The notes: generated by a model not told the origin, from the sequence alone. 6,461 nucleotides of DNA from Actinomycetota bacterium (GCA_018268545.1 JAFDWI010000104.1:1-6461), one strand, 5' to 3'. Shown: positions 1 through 5,548, counted from the stretch's first letter. Numbers and translations: made by a program.

Positions 1-224
1 CGAACGCCGCTCCCGGTCAGTACACCGTGACCGGCCGCTGTCAGCAGTCCGAGGGCGGGACGGCTCGCTACGCGAACGTCGTGATCACCGTGCTCGCCGC
101 CACAACGACCACGACCACGGTTGCGACCACCACCTCGATCGCACCGACGACCTCGACGACCGCGCCCCAGCCGGCTGCTCGACCCGCATCGGCGGTCACG
201 GTGACACCGACCTACACCGGTTGA
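1..224 (+). CDS. C-terminal end of a secreted Ig-like protein with a Thr-rich tail (partial)
   Basis: The reading frame is open from the window edge (first full codon at 3) to TGA at 222-224, so only about the last 73 residues are visible. The first 30 or so residues (NAAPGQYTVTGRC, then a stretch ending VVITVLA) look like the last beta-strands of a bacterial Ig-like or carbohydrate-binding-like sandwich. They are followed by a low-complexity Thr/Ser/Ala/Pro stretch of about 35 residues including TTTTTTVATTTS, and a short end TVTPTYTG. Thr-rich tails of this kind are common linkers in exported actinobacterial proteins, so an extracellular or wall-associated protein is likely. The final TYTG recalls a sorting motif, but no hydrophobic segment or basic tail follows, so sortase anchoring is not supported. 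Signal peptide and main domains lie outside the window, and the function is unknown. Confidence 0.7.
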   Translation, partial: NAAPGQYTVTGRCQQSEGGTARYANVVITVLAATTTTTTVATTTSIAPTTSTTAPQPAARPASAVTVTPTYTG

Positions 225-225
225 C

Positions 226-243
226 GCGACCGAGGCCGGTCGC
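226..243 (+). terminator. Possible hairpin terminator of the secreted-protein gene
   Basis: The 7-bp perfect arms GCGACCG and CGGTCGC are separated by the tetraloop AGGC and start two bases after the stop codon at 222-224. No T-run follows, so this would be an I-shaped, U-less terminator of the kind described for actinobacteria, or simply a 3' stability hairpin. Position and stem strength support the call; activity is inferred. Confidence 0.4.
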
Positions 244-319
244 CGGCACGCTGCGATTCACGTCGCCCGCGAGCTCGTGTCGACGCCGTTCAACTACAAC
301 CGGCTTTACCTCCGCGCCG

Positions 320-325
320 TAAACT
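320..325 (+). promoter_or_regulatory. -10 box of a probable leaderless promoter for the LCP gene
   Basis: TAAACT fits the actinobacterial -10 consensus TANNNT and ends 7 nt before the ATG at 333, so the predicted transcription start is at or next to the A of the start codon. No Shine-Dalgarno sequence precedes the ATG (the bases before it read CGAACAG). No good -35 box is visible at the usual spacing; TTCAAC at 289-294 is too far upstream. Confidence 0.45.
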
Positions 326-332
326 CGAACAG

Positions 333-1964
333 ATGTCGTATCACGACCCAGGATTCGACGCGGATGCCCTCCCGGTCGAAGTCCCCGATGCGATCCGCGA
401 AATCCGTCGCGGCGCACGCCGGGGAGGTCGGCATCGTCGACGCTCGTCCCGGCGCAGGCGGATCGGCATCACGATCGCTGCGTTCCTCGGCGTGCTCGTT
501 CTCGCCGCGGCCGCGCTCGTCGGCTACAGCTGGCGGCTGAACGGCGAGATCAGACGCGTCGACGTCGCGCACCTCAGTGCCACGGCCGCAGGCACTGCCG
601 ACACCGAGAACATCCTCATGGTCGGGTCCACCGATCGATGTGTGCTGAAGAACAACCACAATCCCTCCTATGGCGAATGCTCGCAGGGGGTCACCGGCAT
701 CAACAGCGACGTCGTGATGATCGTGCACCTCGACGGCAAGACCCACTCCGCATCGCTGCTGTCGATTCCTCGGGATCTGTTCGCACCGAACGCCCGGGCC
801 GAAGGCGCCTACAAGATCGATGCGGCGCTCTACGAGGGGCCGGGGCAACTGGTCGCGGCGGTCCGCGACAACCTCGGGATCAGCATCCAGCACTACGTGG
901 AACTGAACTTCGACACCTTTGCGAAGGTCGTCGACGCACTCGGCGGCGTGAAGGTCAACTTTCCCGAGCCGGTCTTCGACGGCAACTCCGGCCTGAACAT
1001 CGCGGCCCCCGGTTGCGTCGAACTCGACGGCGTCCAGTCGTTGCAACTCGTCAGAGCCCGGCACCTTCGCTACCGCCCGGCGACGATGACGTCGACGAAC
1101 CCGGCGAACTGGCCCTACGACCCCCAAAGTGACCTGTCGCGTATCCGGCGCAACCACGAGTTTCTCAAGATCCTGGCGACCTCGGTGCAAAAGCGCGGCC
1201 TGGGCGACCTGGCGGTCGACAATCAGATCGTGTCGTCGGTCGCGCCGAACCTCGAGGTCGACAGCGGCATGTCGGCGAGCCACATGGTCGACCTCGTGCT
1301 CGGATATCACAACGCCGACCCGGCGACAGCACCGCAACTCACCTTGCCCGTCGTCGTCGACCTCAGCGGCACCTACTACTACAAGGGTTCCAACGAGGGC
1401 GACGTCGTGTGGCCCGACATCGTCGCCGACCGAGCCGTTATCCGTCAGGTCCTCGGTCTGGCGCCGGGCACCAACACCCTCGACGGGTCCCTGCTGCCGG
1501 CCGTCGGCAGCTTTCGAACCACGGTGGTGAACGGATCGGGTGCGAACGGCCAAGCCGGCTCGACCGCCGCGTCACTCGGTGCGCTCGGGTTCCAGGCGTC
1601 GGCCGCGGGAGATTCCACCCCCGTCGGCAACCGTTCGGAAACCGTCGTCTACTACGGCTCCGACACCGCCGCGTCCTCCGGCGAGGCGCAGCAGGTCGCC
1701 GATCACCTCACCGGAAACGTCATCATCGCGCTCGACCCGGCCAAGGTGACGCCCGGGGCGCAGGTGACCGTCGTGACCGGATCACACTTCGGGGTCGTCG
1801 CGCCGCCCGCACCGACGGTGCCGACGAGCCGCCCGACGACGACACAACGATCGCGATCCGGTACGAACGACAACCAACAGACCCCGACTCCGGCGGTGCA
1901 ACCTGCCGCCCCGTGGGATCCGACCGCGTGCCCGTCCACGACTGAGGCCGCCGCCCAGGGTTGA
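333..1964 (+). CDS. LytR-CpsA-Psr (LCP) family cell-wall glycopolymer ligase with LytR_C domain
   Basis: This 543-residue protein is a type II membrane protein. Residues 1-43 are a cytoplasmic tail rich in Arg (RRRSSRRRR), about 44-67 form one membrane helix, and the rest is outside. The LCP catalytic domain spans about 92-285 and shows the family landmarks NILMVGSTDRC (93-103), SDVVMIVHLD, LLSIPRDLF (142-150), KIDAAL (161-166), RARHLRYRP (241-249) and DLSRIRRNHEFLKIL (267-281). The Arg and Asp residues in these motifs bind polyprenyl-pyrophosphate and Mg in characterised LCP enzymes, which transfer lipid-linked glycopolymers such as arabinogalactan or teichoic acids to peptidoglycan. A LytR_C domain follows at about 394-485, beginning with FRTTVVNGSGANGQAGS, and then a Pro/Thr-rich tail to residue 543. 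C103 and C116 flank an insertion after the first motif and could form a disulfide, with C228 a further extracellular cysteine. The start at 333 is the only Met before the basic tail and agrees with the -10 box. The exact polymer substrate cannot be told. Confidence 0.93.
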   Translation: MSYHDPGFDADALPVEVPDAIREIRRGARRGGRHRRRSSRRRRIGITIAAFLGVLVLAAAALVGYSWRLNGEIRRVDVAHLSATAAGTADTENILMVGSTDRCVLKNNHNPSYGECSQGVTGINSDVVMIVHLDGKTHSASLLSIPRDLFAPNARAEGAYKIDAALYEGPGQLVAAVRDNLGISIQHYVELNFDTFAKVVDALGGVKVNFPEPVFDGNSGLNIAAPGCVELDGVQSLQLVRARHLRYRPATMTSTNPANWPYDPQSDLSRIRRNHEFLKILATSVQKRGLGDLAVDNQIVSSVAPNLEVDSGMSASHMVDLVLGYHNADPATAPQLTLPVVVDLSGTYYYKGSNEGDVVWPDIVADRAVIRQVLGLAPGTNTLDGSLLPAVGSFRTTVVNGSGANGQAGSTAASLGALGFQASAAGDSTPVGNRSETVVYYGSDTAASSGEAQQVADHLTGNVIIALDPAKVTPGAQVTVVTGSHFGVVAPPAPTVPTSRPTTTQRSRSGTNDNQQTPTPAVQPAAPWDPTACPSTTEAAAQG

Positions 1965-1990
1965 GTCCGCCGATCAGACGGTAGTAATGT
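1961..1990 (+). promoter_or_regulatory. Predicted promoter of the PLDc_N/SHOCT gene
   Basis: TTGAGT (1961-1966, 4 of 6 matches to TTGACA) and TAATGT (1985-1990, fits TANNNT) are separated by 18 bp. The -35 box overlaps the stop codon of the LCP gene. The predicted start is near 1997, giving a leader of about 40-60 nt with Shine-Dalgarno sequences. A second TANNNT (TAGCAT, 1999-2004) lies downstream without a good -35. The small membrane protein is therefore probably transcribed independently of the LCP gene. Confidence 0.45.
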
Positions 1991-2055
1991 CGCTCGCGTA
2001 GCATCGTGTGCGTTCCGGATCCTCCGGGAGCGTTTCGATGGAAGGAATCCCCATC

Positions 2056-2448
2056 ATGCTGCTCGGCGACATCGGCCTCGGTTCACTGCTGTGGACCGTG
2101 CTCAGTGTGTTCTTCATGTTGATGTACCTGATGATGCTGTTCAGCGTCATCTCCGACCTGTTCCGCAACAAGGACATGAGCGGCGCAGGCAAGGCCGTCT
2201 GGGTCCTGTTCCTGCTGATCCTCCCGTTGCTCAGCATGCTCGTCTACCTGATCGCAAACGGGGAGGGCATGGCGAAGCGTTCGATGGCCCAGCAAGCGGC
2301 GATGGAGGCCGACATGCGCTCGTACATCCGCCAGACGGCGGCGAGCACGCCCGCCGACGACATCGCGCAGGCGAAGTCGTTGCTCGACGCCGGCGTGATC
2401 TCCCAGGACGAGTTCGAGGTGCTCAAGGCCAAGGCACTCGGCGGCTGA
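2056..2448 (+). CDS. Small membrane protein: PLDc_N-like two-helix region plus C-terminal SHOCT motif
   Basis: From the ATG at 2056 this is a 130-residue protein. Hydrophobic segments at about 9-34 and 46-68 flank SDLFRNKDMSGAGKAVWV, a pattern typical of the PLDc_N (phospholipase D/cardiolipin synthase N-terminal) membrane domain, ending in LLSMLVYLIANGEGM. A charged linker follows, then a SHOCT motif at about 101-128 (DDIAQAKSLLDAGVISQDEF and on to LKAKAL), an oligomerisation element at protein C-termini. No HKD phospholipase motif is present, so a catalytic role is unlikely; a membrane scaffold or stress role is possible but unproven. Start choice: AAGGA at 2042-2046 sits 9 nt before ATG 2056, and GGGAG at 2026-2030 sits 7 nt before an in-frame ATG at 2038. 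A GTG at 2008 also extends the frame. The first or second ATG is most likely. The gene is followed by a strong terminator. Confidence 0.85.
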   Translation: MLLGDIGLGSLLWTVLSVFFMLMYLMMLFSVISDLFRNKDMSGAGKAVWVLFLLILPLLSMLVYLIANGEGMAKRSMAQQAAMEADMRSYIRQTAASTPADDIAQAKSLLDAGVISQDEFEVLKAKALGG

Positions 2449-2459
2449 CTCACGCGCTT

Positions 2460-2506
2460 TCGAATCCGGCGGCCCGAGCGTCTCGAGCCGCCGGTTTCGA
2501 CGTTTT
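2460..2506. terminator. Strong hairpin between converging genes, probable terminator
   Basis: CCGGCGGC (2466-2473) pairs with GCCGCCGG (2487-2494). An inner CGAG/CTCG stem sits on a CGT loop after one mismatch, and five further outer pairs (2460-2464 with 2496-2500) follow a T-T mismatch. On the plus strand TTTT at 2503-2506 comes shortly after, supporting rho-independent termination of the SHOCT gene 11 bases after its stop. On the minus strand the T-run is poor, but the stem also lies downstream of the small Cys/His gene ending at 2559, so it may work in both directions. Confidence 0.7.
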
Positions 2507-2558
2507 CAGGGACAATCGGTCGGTTCGGCCTCGAGTCGACAGCGCGACCGCGTGTGGG

Positions 2559-2726
2559 TCAGCGACGTCCGAACAGGCGTCCCACGCGACCCGGTTCGCG
2601 CGGTTCGTCTGCATGCCCGGGACACCACTGGTCGTCGGGAACGGTCGCCTTGACCTGGGCGACGTGTTGCCCGCAACCGGCCCACGTGGTCTTGCCGCAC
2701 TTTCGACAAGCAACTGGTCTACACAT
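2559..2726 (-). CDS. Small Cys/His-rich putative zinc-binding protein, 55 residues
   Basis: The minus strand encodes a 55-residue protein from ATG (2726) to TGA (2559), beginning MCRPVACRKCGKTTWAGCGQ and ending RVGRLFGRR. Potential metal ligands are regularly spaced: C7-x2-C10, C18-x2-H21 and C35-x2-H38 (WCPGH), suggesting a small zinc-binding fold. The tail is basic. From memory, near-identical short proteins starting MCRPV and containing CGKTTWAGCGQH occur widely in actinobacteria without assigned function; this should be confirmed by search. GAAAGGG at 2733-2739 is a good ribosome binding site, 6 nt from the ATG. The gene lies 55 bp downstream of the CsoR/CstR-like gene on the same strand and may be its operon partner. 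A nucleic-acid or metal-handling role is possible but not shown. Confidence 0.82.
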   Translation of the reverse strand: MCRPVACRKCGKTTWAGCGQHVAQVKATVPDDQWCPGHADEPREPGRVGRLFGRR

Positions 2727-2754
2727 CGGTAACCCTTTCGAGGTCGGGAATCGC

Positions 2755-2773
2755 GTCGGTCACCTCGACCGAC
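2755..2773. repeat. Inverted repeat between the repressor gene and the small Cys/His gene
   Basis: The perfect 7-bp arms GTCGGTC and GACCGAC flank a 5-nt loop, beginning 9 bases after the repressor stop codon when read on the minus strand. No T-run follows in that direction. It could be a partial terminator or an RNA-processing hairpin that lowers expression of the small downstream gene, or it could be chance in GC-rich DNA. Confidence 0.35.
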
Positions 2774-2781
2774 ACACGGGG

Positions 2782-3057
2782 TCAGGACAGCGACAGGAAC
2801 AGCTTCTCGAGTTCTTCGGCAGTCATCCCGTCGTCGGGGTTCACACCGTCGGGGTTGGCGATGCACCCCTTCATCGCCGATGAGATGATCGTGAAACCGG
2901 CCCGGTCGAGCGCGCTCGACACCGCGGCCAGTTGTGTGACGACGTCGCGGCACGAACGCTCGTCCTCGATCGCGGCGATGACCGCATCGAGTTGGCCTCT
3001 CGCGCGGCGAAGGCGGTTGAGGACCCGCTTGCGCGCCTCGAGGTCAGCGGTCGTCAT
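2782..3057 (-). CDS. CsoR/CstR-family transcriptional repressor, probably a thiol/persulfide sensor
   Basis: This 91-residue all-helical DNA-binding regulator matches the CsoR/RcnR/FrmR/CstR family in length and motifs: KRVLNRLRRARGQLDAV (10-26), a conserved Cys in ERSCRDVVTQLAAV (C36), and ISSAMKGC (C65). Copper-sensing CsoR coordinates Cu(I) with Cys36, His61 and Cys65; here position 61 is Ala, so the copper site lacks one ligand. Family members with the Cys pair but no His (CstR) sense persulfides through disulfide or polysulfide bridges, and that is the best inference here. The gene overlaps the end of the thioredoxin gene by 14 nt, so the two are translationally coupled, and a family-type operator lies just before thioredoxin, implying autoregulation. 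The start at 3057 (MTTADLEARK) is preferred: an upstream in-frame start at 3102 would add a poorly conserved extension inside thioredoxin. Confidence 0.9.
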   Translation of the reverse strand: MTTADLEARKRVLNRLRRARGQLDAVIAAIEDERSCRDVVTQLAAVSSALDRAGFTIISSAMKGCIANPDGVNPDDGMTAEELEKLFLSLS

Positions 3058-3430
3058 CGTGGCCGCCGGCGGCGTTGTGTTCGGCGATCTTGGCCCGCAC
3101 ATCGTCCATGTCGAGCCCCTCGACCGCGTCGATCACCTTCTCGAAGGTGTCGGCGGGCAACGCACCGGGTTGCGAGAACACGAGGATCCCTTCACGGAAC
3201 GCCATCAGCGTCGGGATCGACTGGATCCCGAAGGTGGCGGCGAGCAGGGGTTCCGCTTCGGTGTCGACCTTGCCGAACACGATGTCGGGATGCGCACTCG
3301 ATGCAGCTTCGAACACCGGAGCGAACGCCCGGCACGGACCGCACCACGACGCCCAGAAATCCAACAGGACGATGTCGTTGGCGGCAACCGTGTGCTCGAA
3401 GGAGTCGTTGGTGATCGTCTGAGTGGCCAT
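3044..3430 (-). CDS. Thioredoxin-family protein (WCGPC)
   Basis: This 128-residue cytoplasmic thiol-disulfide oxidoreductase has no signal peptide. The thioredoxin fold covers about residues 1-107, with FWASWCGPC (active-site C30 and C33), the KVDTEAEP strand region and the cis-Pro motif SIPT (P73). It is longer than classical thioredoxin by a tail of about 20 residues ending in HNAAGGHDDDR, rich in Asp and His. It should reduce protein disulfides, and in this context possibly persulfides, using electrons from thioredoxin reductase, which is not in the window. It is the first gene of a pair with the CstR-like repressor. No Shine-Dalgarno sequence is present: the ATG lies 6 nt after a TATGAT -10 box, indicating a leaderless transcript, and an operator covers that promoter. 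Expression is therefore probably induced when the repressor senses oxidised or sulfane sulfur. Confidence 0.92.
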   Translation of the reverse strand: MATQTITNDSFEHTVAANDIVLLDFWASWCGPCRAFAPVFEAASSAHPDIVFGKVDTEAEPLLAATFGIQSIPTLMAFREGILVFSQPGALPADTFEKVIDAVEGLDMDDVRAKIAEHNAAGGHDDDR

Positions 3431-3436
3431 GAGACC

Positions 3437-3442
3437 ATCATA
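3437..3442 (-). promoter_or_regulatory. -10 box of the leaderless thioredoxin promoter
   Basis: On the minus strand TATGAT (5 of 6 matches to TATAAT) is followed by six bases and then the ATG of thioredoxin at 3430, so transcription should start at the start codon. The region 17 bp upstream (GTGGAG) is a poor -35 and lies within the 3' end of the amidase gene. The operator overlaps this box. Confidence 0.6.
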
Positions 3443-3455
3443 CCCCAGGGGGTAT
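3440..3455. promoter_or_regulatory. CsoR/CstR-type operator upstream of thioredoxin
   Basis: ATACCCC (3440-3446), AG, then GGGGTAT (3449-3455) form a perfect 7-bp inverted repeat with a 2-bp centre. Known operators of the CsoR/CstR family have the same layout: a run of C, a short centre and a run of G, flanked by TA-rich ends. Three bases overlap the TATGAT -10 box and the rest fills the promoter spacer, so bound repressor would block RNA polymerase. The likely ligand is the repressor encoded at 2782-3057. The operator's last base is also the first (complementary) base of the amidase stop codon. Confidence 0.75.
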
Positions 3456-4693
3456 CAAACTCCACCTCGACGAACCACCTTCTTGTCCGCCGTGGGATAC
3501 GACCACGTCACGCCGCGTTCCTCGAGGACACGCCCCAGCGCGATCAGACGTTCCTCGGATCCCGGCCGCCCGATGACCTGGAGCGACGCGGGGAACGACC
3601 CGCCCGCAACGGTGGTCGGTCCGAGCATCGTCGGGATCGGGAGCGACAGCGCGGGAAACCCGGCGAAGCTCACCGCGACGGCGGCGACATTGGAGGACGG
3701 ATCGGCGTCGTGCACGTGGCGCGGGAACTCCGGTAGACCCGCCGACACGATCGCGTCAAACCCTTCGAACGCGATGGCCAGCTCGACCTGCCACTGTGCC
3801 TGCCGCTCCCGCACCCGCAGGAGATGATCACTGCTCAGTCCTGCGGCACGGTCGAACCGGGCCCGCACATCGGCACCCAGTCGATCGCGGTGTGCCTCGA
3901 CGATCCAACGGTTGACCTCGAGCGCCTCCGCGTACATCAGGTCGATCCCGTCGGTGTGCGCCCGTGACCAGCCGTCGAGCCGGACCGCTTCGACATCGGC
4001 ACCGGTTCGGGCGAGGACGGAATCGACCGCCGCATCGATCCGTGGATCGACGTTCGTGATCGTCAACCGACCCAGGCGCACCGAGGACAACTCGACGTGC
4101 ACGTCGCCGAACCCCGATTCGATCACCACCATCGCGTCGGCCAACCCGGACACGTCCGCGGCGAGCAAACCGATCGTGTCCATCGACGGTGCCAGTGGGC
4201 GGGTGCCTGCGACCGGGACCCGTCCGAACGTCGTCTTGAGTCCCACGACCCCACAGCAGGCCGCCGGGTTACGGATCGATCCAGCCGTGTCGGTGCCGAG
4301 CGCGACATCGGCTTGTCCGGTCGCCACCGCGACCGCGGATCCCGACGACGACCCGCCCGGGACACGGGTCGGGTCGAGCGGATTGCGCGGGGTGCCGTAG
4401 TGCGGGTTCACCCCGGTCGCACCGAAGCACAGCTCGTGCAGGTTCGTCTTGCCGACGATCCGCGCTCCCGCCGTCCGGAACCCGGCGACGCACGCCGCGT
4501 CGTGACGTGCCGGTTCGGCCACCTCGGCGACGACCGGACATCCCGCGGTCGTCACCGTTCCCGCCACGTCGATGCAATCCTTGACCGCGACCCGCGGCCC
4601 GGAACCGGAACCGCCGTCGCCCCCGCCCCCGCCGTCGCAACGACTGATGAAAACGTGGTCGTCCACGCCGACGGCCGAGGGGTCGCCGATCAC
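3455..4693 (-). CDS. Amidase-signature family amidohydrolase
   Basis: This 412-residue enzyme starts at GTG (4693), which overlaps the stop of the upstream deacetylase gene as GTGA. The Ser-cisSer-Lys triad of the family is visible: K38 in RVAVKDCIDVAG, cis-Ser S115 in VPGGSSSGSA, and nucleophile S139 in GTDTAGSIRNPA. Their spacings are close to those of characterised members. Other landmarks are HYGTPRNP (98-105), DTIGLLAAD (172-180) and the C-terminal FAGFPALSLPIP and SFPASLQVIG (343-375). The protein is compact, without the long N-terminus of GatA, and no gatB or gatC is nearby, so a tRNA amidotransferase subunit is unlikely. Its motifs recall the AMI1/indole-3-acetamide-type amidases, but the substrate is unknown. 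Residues 20-32 form an unusual Gly-rich stretch (DGGGGGDGGSGSG). Coupling to the deacetylase suggests successive steps on one amide substrate. Confidence 0.88.
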   Translation of the reverse strand: MIGDPSAVGVDDHVFISRCDGGGGGDGGSGSGPRVAVKDCIDVAGTVTTAGCPVVAEVAEPARHDAACVAGFRTAGARIVGKTNLHELCFGATGVNPHYGTPRNPLDPTRVPGGSSSGSAVAVATGQADVALGTDTAGSIRNPAACCGVVGLKTTFGRVPVAGTRPLAPSMDTIGLLAADVSGLADAMVVIESGFGDVHVELSSVRLGRLTITNVDPRIDAAVDSVLARTGADVEAVRLDGWSRAHTDGIDLMYAEALEVNRWIVEAHRDRLGADVRARFDRAAGLSSDHLLRVRERQAQWQVELAIAFEGFDAIVSAGLPEFPRHVHDADPSSNVAAVAVSFAGFPALSLPIPTMLGPTTVAGGSFPASLQVIGRPGSEERLIALGRVLEERGVTWSYPTADKKVVRRGGV

Positions 4694-5418
4694 ATCTCGA
4701 CGAGTTCGAACGCGACGGCATGCTCCACACCGAGACGCGGCCCGTCGGTTTCGGCCATCTGGGTCAGGAACATGTCGGCGGGTGGCCATGCGTCGCCGAG
4801 GCCTGCCATGTAGCGCGCGTGTGCTTCGAGCGACGCGATGCCCTTGGGCAACCAACCGGTGATGTCCACGGCGTGCGTCGCGAACGGCGACGCGGCAAGC
4901 GCGACGCGGCGCACACCGGACCACGGCTCGTGGCCCTCCTCGAGGAGCTCCGGGAAGATCCAGCGGTTCCCCGCATCCCGGGCCGCGTCGAGCACCGCGA
5001 GGCCCACGGCACGATGATCCGCCATGTTGAAGCCACGTCGGCCCGGCCAGAACGCTTCACGGTTGCCGGTGACGATCAGGTCCGGCTCATGGACTCGGAT
5101 CACCCGTGCGAGGTCGCGCCGCAGCGGCAGCCCGTACTCGACGATCCCGTCGACGTAGCCGAGGAACTCGACCGACGAGACACCGACGATCTCGGCGCCG
5201 GCCCGCTCCTCGGCCTCGCGGATCGGGCCACACTCGTCCGGCGTGAGCCCGTCGATCCCCGCCTCGCCCGATGTCACGAGCACGTAGGCCACCGACTTTC
5301 CCGCAGCAGTCCACTTGGCGATCGCGGACGCCGCACCGAACTCGAGGTCATCGGGGTGCGCGACGATGCACAGCACGGAAGCGAAGTCGTCGGGAAACTC
5401 CTGGAGCTCGGTCGTCAT
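4690..5418 (-). CDS. PIG-L/LmbE-family zinc-dependent N-deacetylase
   Basis: This 242-residue protein has the family's zinc-binding motif AHPDD at residues 20-24 after a hydrophobic strand (SVLCIVAHPDD), then LVTSGEAGIDG (47-57) and REAEERAGAEIVGV (67-80). A second motif, FNMADHRAVG (130-139), supplies H135. By analogy with MshB-type enzymes, H21, D24 and H135 bind zinc and D23 is the general base. Members remove acetyl or other acyl groups from amino sugars and conjugates, including GlcNAc-inositol in mycothiol synthesis; this copy does not clearly match MshB or Mca, so the substrate is open. The start is ATG 5418, because GAAAGG at 5427-5432 sits 8 nt before it. An in-frame GTG at 5427 would lie on top of that site. 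The stop overlaps the amidase start by 4 nt, so the two are coupled. The protein is probably cytoplasmic. Confidence 0.88.
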   Translation of the reverse strand: MTTELQEFPDDFASVLCIVAHPDDLEFGAASAIAKWTAAGKSVAYVLVTSGEAGIDGLTPDECGPIREAEERAGAEIVGVSSVEFLGYVDGIVEYGLPLRRDLARVIRVHEPDLIVTGNREAFWPGRRGFNMADHRAVGLAVLDAARDAGNRWIFPELLEEGHEPWSGVRRVALAASPFATHAVDITGWLPKGIASLEAHARYMAGLGDAWPPADMFLTQMAETDGPRLGVEHAVAFELVEM

Positions 5419-5426
5419 CGCAGACA

Positions 5427-5432
5427 CCTTTC
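5427..5432 (-). promoter_or_regulatory. Ribosome binding site deciding the deacetylase start
   Basis: On the minus strand GAAAGG lies 8 nt before the ATG at 5418. It abuts the alternative GTG at 5427, which makes that earlier start unlikely. Confidence 0.6.
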
Positions 5433-5548
5433 GTTCGTCGTCGCTTCGGCCTCGTCACCGGATCGGCTCGCACCTCGAGGCGAGAGGTCCGTGATCTGGG
5501 CGTGCGCACCCACGGTATCGACTCACCGACGGTTGCTGCAGCGCCGAT

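Noticed and set aside
204..224. LPXTG-like sorting signal at the end of the secreted protein (TPTYTG)
   Set aside because: The stop codon follows directly, and neither the same nor a shifted frame downstream encodes a hydrophobic segment.
306..1553. Long minus-strand open frame (415 codons) opposite the LCP gene
   Set aside because: It is an antisense shadow of a clear LCP protein in GC-rich DNA; the translation is Arg/Val/Asp-rich and shows no family motif.
2450..2953. Minus-strand frame of 167 codons covering the small Cys/His gene and part of the repressor gene
   Set aside because: It is out of frame with both supported genes and has no motif or start signal.
3058..3102. Longer N-terminus of the repressor from 3102
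   Set aside because: The 15 extra residues lie within the thioredoxin frame and are not typical of the family; starting at 3057 gives the normal 91-residue length.
2855..3736. Plus-strand open frame of 293 codons across the repressor and thioredoxin
   Set aside because: It is antisense to two well-supported genes and to the operator; its product has no recognisable domain.
4694..4924. Upstream extension of the amidase by 77 codons
   Set aside because: The extension overlaps the deacetylase coding region and is Arg-rich shadow sequence; the GTG at 4693 with the 4-nt overlap gives a normal amidase N-terminus.
5419..5427. GTG start at 5427 for the deacetylase
   Set aside because: It abuts the only ribosome binding site with no spacing, whereas ATG 5418 has an ideal 8-nt spacing.
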